Positions 58,203-64,000 of a stretch of 64,000 nt of DNA are shown piece after piece (position 1 is the stretch's first letter; each line of letters starts with the position of its first letter). The notes below the pieces were generated by a model, which saw nothing but the letters and a program-made list of their open reading frames with translations, made no database searches and had not been told where the DNA came from. Source of the stretch: Aspidapion aeneum. Its lineage: Eukaryota; Arthropoda; Insecta; Coleoptera; Brentidae. Position numbers and translations under genes: made by a program. The stretch lies in assembly GCA_963576565.1 (NCBI GenBank), contig OY755046.1:50400786-50464785 (forward strand), written 5' to 3'.

Positions 58203-59220
58203 TTATCGAGGAATGCTATGTTGCGTTGGTTGAAGGTGAGAAGTTGAATGAATCAAAGCTTGCGGCAAAGCCATTTCATCGGACCATTTCATATGTTCAT
58301 TGATCATGTAGTTTTCCTGTGATTGTGCGTTAACTTGTGGCACTTGGTGATCTTCTGTTCCGGACAATCCATGAGCTTTTTTCAAATGTTGTCGGACATA
58401 GCTGTCATCATTAAATCTCTTGTCGCAAATGGGACACGCGAACATCTTCATTCCGGTGTGCGTGTATAGATGGCGCTTCAATTTGTTTTTATCCATGAAT
58501 GCCTTAGGGCAAATGTGACATTTGTGTTTGCGTTCTTGTGACGGCATTTTGAACTCGCCCACTCCAATTCCATGATGTTTGGCCATGTGTACCTAAAAAC
58601 AAAACAATTGAAAATTAGATTTTTTTTAAAGAAGAATCTAATTGAAAACAAAATAAATTAAGGTTTACGGATTAAGCTGAACTGAAATTTTAGGGCATAA
58701 TGTATAAAAGTAATTAATTTCTTACCCTTAAATGACGCTTCCATTTGTACTCCTTGTTGCACACATTACAGAGATGCTCCTTCATATTCGAGTGAGATAA
58801 TAAATGCCTCTTCAGGACGACTTTCTCGAGGAATTTCCTAAAAAACATACCTCTTATTACCGTAAAAGTGTATCATAATATCGCAGTAAAAATTCCTGTT
58901 GTTGCGCGAATAGTTAGAGTTTTTTCGCAGAAATCTGTAAAATATTGACAACTAGTGCCACCTAGGGTGTCCTTGTGAAAACGATTCGTTTTAACTATTC
59001 TTAGGTTGTAAGCCTAACGGGTTGTAAGGTCAGTATAAATGTTGGAAAGTGACAAAAGATTTTGACGTACTTGTTACACAGCTGACATTCGAAAGTCCTT
59101 TCACCGCCGTGACGTTTGGCATGAATCAACAAGTTTGATTTTTGAGGAAAGCGCTTGCCGCAAACTTCGCACACATGTTTCCATTGACTTCTGTCCGTGT
59201 GCACTATGAATTTGTGTTGT
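58203..59220 (-). CDS. C2H2 zinc-finger protein, paralogue of the ZAD gene (3' part, 3 exons seen)
   Basis: Three exons on the minus strand: 59220-59071 (150 bp), 58837-58726 (112 bp), 58592-58203 (390 bp, stop at 58203). The first two have exactly the lengths and phases of exons 5 and 6 of the ZAD zinc-finger gene 9 kb to the left, and the last begins VHMAKHH where the other begins VHMVKIH. Five fingers are read: CEVCGKRF.., CQLCNKKF.., CNVCNKEYKWKRHLRVHMAKHH (split by an intron), CHICPKAFMDKNKLKRHLYTH and CPICDKRFNDDSYVRQHLKKAH. The C-terminal tail after the last finger is about 56 aa longer than in the paralogue. No exons matching ZAD exons 1-4 are visible up to 64000, where a LINE occupies the sequence. 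The gene may continue beyond the window or be a partial duplicate. The frame is intact in what is seen. Confidence 0.82.
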
Positions 59221-59299
59221 CTGAAAACAAAATGTACTAAAAAAACTCGATATGAGAGTCTCCAACACTTTTTGTTGGTCTTAACTCCCCCAAAACACA

Positions 59300-60549
59300 C
59301 TTTTGTTACTTTTGAATGTTTTCCTCAAAACCATTATGTGGGCCTAAGACCATACGGTAACTAACAACTTTAAATTTATTTTTAAATGAGAATGATACCT
59401 TGCTTGAAAAGTATTTTAATTCTTTAATCAAAAATTTGAATTTTTTAAAAATCCGTTGAGTTTTTAATGATAAAATGTTTCCTAATGACTATAAGGTCGG
59501 TGAAAACTAAAATTTTTTAAATAAAAAGGGGGTCGAGTGATACCTTGTTTAAAATATTTATTTAAAATCGATCCAATAGTTGGAGTAAAGTTGCACTATA
59601 ATTGAATAAATTTTTGTTTTGGTTGTCCCTTTAAGTTCGAGTTATAGAGGTCCGACTGTAGTTAGGAAAAGCACATCAAGAGGTAGCCACAATGTTTTTA
59701 TTAAACATAGTTTTACTCGAACTTAATATCTCAGACTGCATAAAGGTATAGTAAGAGTTGTGCAGAATATAATCCGAAACACCCATAACTTCGCAAGTGT
59801 TTTAAAAAAGTTTTTTTTTAATAGAGAATTAGAATAGCTCTTAAATAAAATACCACCTGTCTCTTTTTCATTTAAAAATTTTAAGTAGTTAGTGTCTTAG
59901 TCTGACATAACAATTTTATGGAATACCTTAAAAAGTGTTTTCATTAAACATGCTTTTTATTTGAAGTTGATAAATTCTCTGCCGATTTGATCGGGCACTA
60001 GATATTTCATATAACTTCGATGCATTCAGCAGCAGAACTGTGCTGTAGAAACCCTCCAGAACTAGCCCATTCCAAGGAGTTCTTTATAAAACTGTCAACT
60101 AAGAGTACCCTTGCTAAGACCGTCATTTACTGTGCGAATGACCGAGTTTAGCACAGTTGCTTCAAAATGTAAAGACACGAAGGATCTGAACAGGATCTCA
60201 TACAAACAAGTTGCTAGCCTGTTTAAAAAGGCTGAACATTTTGTGGTCAGGAAGTTCTTAAAAGTTACAACAATCATCATCAACTTAAAAATCTCATATT
60301 CATTATCAACAAATTGACACTTTTATCACTACTTTAAGGGTGCCTGACTTCGAGTATTACCCATTCCAAAAACATCGACTTCCGGTAAAACATTATGTGC
60401 CCAACGTTTTCAGCAGAAAGTTGAAATTTGTTCTGCAACTAATTAAACGTTGGCATTATTATTAAAAAAATAATCATTTTTGAATAGTCCTCGACAAAAC
60501 TATTAACATTGGGTAACTGGCCTTGATCCTGGTGACTGGCCTATGGTCA
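59300..60549. other. Non-coding DNA between zinc-finger paralogue and LINE
   Basis: No exon matching ZAD-gene exons 1-4 was found. Fragments of dispersed repeats occur at 59525-59660. A short coding-looking stretch at 60020-60300 is discussed as a finding. Confidence 0.45.
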
Positions 60550-60830
60550 AGTAAACAAAGCAAAAATTAGTGCTCCGACATTTTCGGTAATTTTAGTCGA
60601 TTAATGAATGAATAAAAAGTGGTAATTGCTTTGTAAATATTACAACACGTTTAAACTTTGTTGTGTAGTGATTTTTCGGCTTAAAACAAGTGAAAAAATA
60701 CCTTATCTCACGTTTTTATTGTATTGCTAAAAATAAACTAACCTTGTTTTTTAACGAAAGGCGCTGATAAATTATACATAGGCCAGTAAAGCAAGTACTT
60801 TTAATTTTGTGATTGCAGTGCTGTATAATC

Positions 60831-61757
60831 ATGGCAAACCCCAAGACATGCAAAAAATGTAATCAAAATATTTCTAAATCTTCCCTTAAATTGTTGTGTG
60901 GTGACTGCAAAGGGTTTTACCACCTTAAATGTGGAAAAATAGATGAAGTTGACGCAAGACTGATGATAGAGAATAAAACTCCTTGGAGGTGCCCGCTATG
61001 CGAGAATGACATTGAAATCGACTTAAGAAGATCTCAACAACGCAGATCGCTTTTGTTGTCTCAACCACAATCAACGGGAAGTACAGCTGTTGACTCGGAG
61101 TTAAAAGACATGATTAAAGAGTTGCAGGGTGATATGCGAGAACTCAAAAAAACCGTTGAATTTCTAAGTCACATGTATGAAGATGAAAAAAAAAGAACCA
61201 AAGTTTTGACGGATATGGTAAATGAAGTTTCATTAGAAAACAAGATATTAAGACAAGAAATGGATCAGCTTAAAAACATCCGCAATATTCAGGATAACAG
61301 AAAATTGGACAAAAACATATGCATTACAGGATTAATAGAAAACGAGGCTGATCAAGTAAATGTTCAACGAAAGTTGGGCAATCTTTTCCGATTTTTGGAT
61401 GTTAATATCACCGAAAATGAGTATGAAAACCTTCAAAACATCAACACAAAATCTGGTTTTAAAACTTTGATCTCTTTAAAAAGTAGAGAAAATAAGCATG
61501 CTGTTTTAAAAGCTCGAGCAAAAAAGGGTAAAATCACTATAGCTGGAGTAGGACTAGGAGTTTCAAACAAGCAAATATTTGTAAGTGAGGAATTAACAAA
61601 AGAAAGCTATTTTTTGTTTAAAAAGGCTAAAGGACTAAAAGATCTTGGTTACAAATATGTTTGGCACCGGGACGGCAGAATTCTCGCACGAAAAAACGAC
61701 AGTGATAAACCAATCCATGTAAAAAATGAAACGATCCTTAATGAACTCCTAGGTTAA
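60831..61757 (+). CDS. LINE ORF1 protein with PHD-like zinc finger and coiled coil
   Basis: 308 aa from ATG 60831. The N-terminal PHD-like zinc finger (CKKC, CGDCKGFYHLKC, WRCPLC) spans about residues 8-58. A charged coiled coil covers about 85-155 (MIKELQGDMRELKKTVEF and following heptads). A C-terminal domain has the KNICITGL..L..LGV pattern of nucleic-acid-binding ORF1 proteins of CR1/Jockey-type LINEs. The role is RNA binding and chaperoning during retrotransposition. Open throughout. The in-frame TTG/CTG upstream was not taken as start because the ATG at 60831 has a good context (ATCATGGC). Confidence 0.9.
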   Translation: MANPKTCKKCNQNISKSSLKLLCGDCKGFYHLKCGKIDEVDARLMIENKTPWRCPLCENDIEIDLRRSQQRRSLLLSQPQSTGSTAVDSELKDMIKELQGDMRELKKTVEFLSHMYEDEKKRTKVLTDMVNEVSLENKILRQEMDQLKNIRNIQDNRKLDKNICITGLIENEADQVNVQRKLGNLFRFLDVNITENEYENLQNINTKSGFKTLISLKSRENKHAVLKARAKKGKITIAGVGLGVSNKQIFVSEELTKESYFLFKKAKGLKDLGYKYVWHRDGRILARKNDSDKPIHVKNETILNELLG

Positions 61758-61872
61758 ATAATTTAATTTAAAATTTTATTTTTTTAAATATTTTTTTGTG
61801 CTTTTTTAATAGTTTCCAACAATAATTTAATTGTGTGTTTTTTTAAATACTTATTTTTTTTAACCCTTAACT

Positions 61873-64000
61873 ATGGTTCAACATATTAACACAAACAATC
61901 TTAACATAGGGCATGTAAATATACGTTCATTACGTCCCAGCGTTGATAAAATTAATGAAATCTTGACTAGTTTGGACTTAGATATCTTAGGGATTTCTGA
62001 AAGTTGGCTTTCGAATAACATTTTGGATGAAGAAATTGAATTATTTGGTTATAACTTTTTGAGATGCGATAGGGAAGGCAGAGGCGGCGGTGTTGGGGTG
62101 TATGTCAGATCTAATTTGCAGGTGAGTACGATAGATATTGAGCAAGCTGAAGATATTGAGCAACAATGGTTTATAGTAAAAATAAATAAGTTAAAAATAG
62201 GGATTGGAGTATTCTATCGCCCACCCCGTTTTAATATGTTAAGCGCATTGGAACAGTTGGATACATCAATATCTACTATGTTGCCATTGGTGGATGAAAC
62301 TGTGATAATGGGGGATCTTAATATTAACCTCTTAGAACATAAAACTATTAATGAACAATTTGATTTTTTATTGGACTCATATAACTTTCAACAAATTGTT
62401 TATAACCCGACAAGATTTTTAAACGAAAATGCAAGTTTATTGGATGTGATTATTTTATCAAACAAAAACCTATTATTAGGAAACGTACAACATTTTGACT
62501 TGCATGAGCACACGGATCATCAGCTCATACATTGTAAACTTAATATTAAGGTCCCAAGGATTCCACCTAAAATGGTAACATTTAGAAGTTTTAAATATTT
62601 TAATAAGCAAGAGTTTGATCATGACCTACAAGCTATAAGATGGGAAGAAATTTTTCGATTTACACATATTGACCAGAAGGTAAAATTTCTATCTGATAAG
62701 ATTATTGATCTTTTTGACTGTCATGCTCCAATGACTACAGTGCGGGTGACCAAACCAAAAGCGCCATGGTTCACTGATACACTAAAAGAGATGAAAAAAT
62801 ATCGAAACAATTGTCTCTCTAAATATAAAAGAACCAAGCTTCCGCAAGACTGGCAAGCCTATAAAAGTGCTCGTAACCTATTTACTAATGCAGTAAGGAA
62901 TGAAAAAAAAGCCTACATAAACTTTTTACATAATAAAAACGACAAAAAAGCGTTATGGAAGTCTTTGGCTGACATGAATATCTATAGTAAGTCGAAAAAC
63001 ACTTTTGATTTGCCCGAAAAACTAAAAAATTCTGAGGCTATAAACCATTTTTTTATAGATGCTGTACAGAGGGCGGCTGGACCAGTTGCTCCAGAGACTG
63101 TTAGGGGATACCTGGGCAATCGAGCAACCGATAGCAGGTTTGAGTTGGAGCTGGTGGACTCTATTGGTGTGACGAATGCCATCTCAAAAATAAAATCGAA
63201 TGCCAAAGGAATGGACAATATCTCATTAGAGATGGTTAAATTATGCTGCCCCACTATTGTTCCATTTCTGACTCATATCTTTAATTTTTGTATTGAAAAC
63301 AGCGATTTTCCTACACAATGGAAAGAGGCTGTCGTATTGCCATTGCCTAAGGTTCCAAATCCAAGTCAACTATCTGACTTGAGACCCATCAGTTTATTAT
63401 CAGTTTTGTCAAAAGTCTTTGAAAAACTTATTTATAAACAAATTTTTAAATATTTTCTTGACAATAAACTTTTATCTGACACCCAATCAGGTTTTCGTCC
63501 GGGTTTTAGCACAGCTTCAACTCTTGTTAAAGTTTTGGATGATATTTTGGCTGCTATCGACAAAGGAGAAACTACGGCACTTGTGCTATTGGATTATAGT
63601 AAAGCTTTTGATACTATCCATCATAATTTGCTCTTCGCCAAACTTTTTTATTATGGTTTCCAATCAAAAAGTGTCAGATTTGTTAGTAACTATTTGGGCA
63701 AAAGATTCCAAAGAACTAGGGTGGACGGTAGAAACTCCAGACCTGTGAAGCTTAATCGTGGCGTACCACAGGGATCCATTTTGGGCCCTCTCCTCTTCAT
63801 TATTTATATTAATGACTTGAACAAGTGTGTAGAAGACTGCAGCTTAGCCCAATATTGCGATGATACACAAGTATATAAGCCTTTTAATCGAACTAGTGCT
63901 CAAATGTCAATCACTATCTTAATTAAAAACCTAAACCTGATCCATCAGTATTCCACAGAAAATGGTCTTAAATTAAATCCAAATAAATCAGCTGTTATAT
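61873..64000 (+). CDS. LINE ORF2: AP-endonuclease and reverse transcriptase (3' end outside window)
   Basis: Open from ATG 61873 for 709 codons to the window end. The endonuclease (about residues 1-225) shows GHVNIRSLRPS, DILGISESWL, GRGGGVGVYV, GVFYRPP, VIMGDLNINLL, SLLDVIILS and the catalytic-site HTDHQLIHCKL. The reverse transcriptase (from about residue 430) shows GMDNISLEMVK, WKEAVVLPLPKV, LRPISLLSVLSKVFEKL, QSGFRPGFST, LLDYSKAFDTIHH, GVPQGSILGPLLFIIYINDL and the catalytic YCDD box (63855 region). Nicks target DNA and copies the element RNA (target-primed reverse transcription). YCDD differs from the usual YADD/FADD but keeps both aspartates. 115 bp separate it from ORF1. Confidence 0.93.
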   Translation, partial: MVQHINTNNLNIGHVNIRSLRPSVDKINEILTSLDLDILGISESWLSNNILDEEIELFGYNFLRCDREGRGGGVGVYVRSNLQVSTIDIEQAEDIEQQWFIVKINKLKIGIGVFYRPPRFNMLSALEQLDTSISTMLPLVDETVIMGDLNINLLEHKTINEQFDFLLDSYNFQQIVYNPTRFLNENASLLDVIILSNKNLLLGNVQHFDLHEHTDHQLIHCKLNIKVPRIPPKMVTFRSFKYFNKQEFDHDLQAIRWEEIFRFTHIDQKVKFLSDKIIDLFDCHAPMTTVRVTKPKAPWFTDTLKEMKKYRNNCLSKYKRTKLPQDWQAYKSARNLFTNAVRNEKKAYINFLHNKNDKKALWKSLADMNIYSKSKNTFDLPEKLKNSEAINHFFIDAVQRAAGPVAPETVRGYLGNRATDSRFELELVDSIGVTNAISKIKSNAKGMDNISLEMVKLCCPTIVPFLTHIFNFCIENSDFPTQWKEAVVLPLPKVPNPSQLSDLRPISLLSVLSKVFEKLIYKQIFKYFLDNKLLSDTQSGFRPGFSTASTLVKVLDDILAAIDKGETTALVLLDYSKAFDTIHHNLLFAKLFYYGFQSKSVRFVSNYLGKRFQRTRVDGRNSRPVKLNRGVPQGSILGPLLFIIYINDLNKCVEDCSLAQYCDDTQVYKPFNRTSAQMSITILIKNLNLIHQYSTENGLKLNPNKSAVI

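Larger units (their letters stand above)
60550..64000 (+). mobile_element. CR1/Jockey-group LINE, apparently intact, cut by window edge
   Basis: A two-ORF non-LTR retrotransposon: ORF1 60831-61757, ORF2 from 61873 through the end of the window without a stop or frameshift. About 280 bp before ORF1 likely hold the 5' UTR; the exact left end is not determined and 60550 is approximate. The 3' end lies outside. Its orientation is opposite to the zinc-finger gene to its left. Intact ORFs suggest a young, possibly still active copy. Confidence 0.9.

Noticed and set aside
62982..63254. 90-codon minus-strand frame
   Set aside because: Antisense shadow of LINE ORF2.

Overview
This window is a gene-sparse, AT-rich piece of an insect nuclear genome. 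The evidence is short exons with GT..AG introns, a Dishevelled and an ELL-associated factor of arthropod type, a ZAD-type C2H2 zinc-finger gene (a family expanded in insects), and mariner, hAT-like and CR1/Jockey-like transposons. A beetle is my best guess for the order, but that is an inference from overall feel, not a proven placement. There are no bacterial-style genes, no CRISPR arrays, and no rRNA or tRNA genes that look functional.

Three host genes can be read exon by exon, with splice phases that join cleanly. (1) dishevelled (dsh), minus strand, 27356 down to 5489: 13 coding exons, 638 aa, with DIX, PDZ and DEP domains and the conserved C-terminal tail. (2) Eaf (ELL-associated factor), plus strand, 32967 to 43016: 8 coding exons, 324 aa. 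dsh and Eaf are divergent, with 5.6 kb between their start codons. (3) A ZAD plus nine-finger C2H2 protein, minus strand, 55382 down to 48832: 7 exons, 475 aa. A second zinc-finger gene at 59220..58203 (minus) matches exons 5 to 7 of the first in exon length and finger order. Its 5' half is not visible in the window. Decayed partial copies of the same exons lie at 46835..48817 (split by a mariner) and 57990..58185, so 46.8 to 59.3 kb is a small zinc-finger duplication cluster.

Almost everything else is repeat. By class: a CR1/Jockey-like LINE with intact ORF1 and open ORF2 running off the right edge (60831..64000); 5'-truncated LINE remnants at 6062, 6668, 18360 and 30701; a dead mariner (46950..48107); a hAT-like non-autonomous element with an 8-bp target duplication (33366..34228); several MITEs with readable terminal inverted repeats and target duplications; and a striking set of fold-back or minisatellite-cored elements (38803..39787, 8413..9716, 12180..13040, 25326..26510). 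Two insertions carry tRNA-derived box B sequence arranged as inverted pairs (41233..41421, 57255..57575).

I found no clearly new biochemical system. The least ordinary material is (a) terminal-inverted-repeat elements that share ends but carry different minisatellite cores, one nested in another, (b) the inverted tRNA-head elements, and (c) the recent duplications inside the ZAD zinc-finger gene, including one that copies a splice donor.
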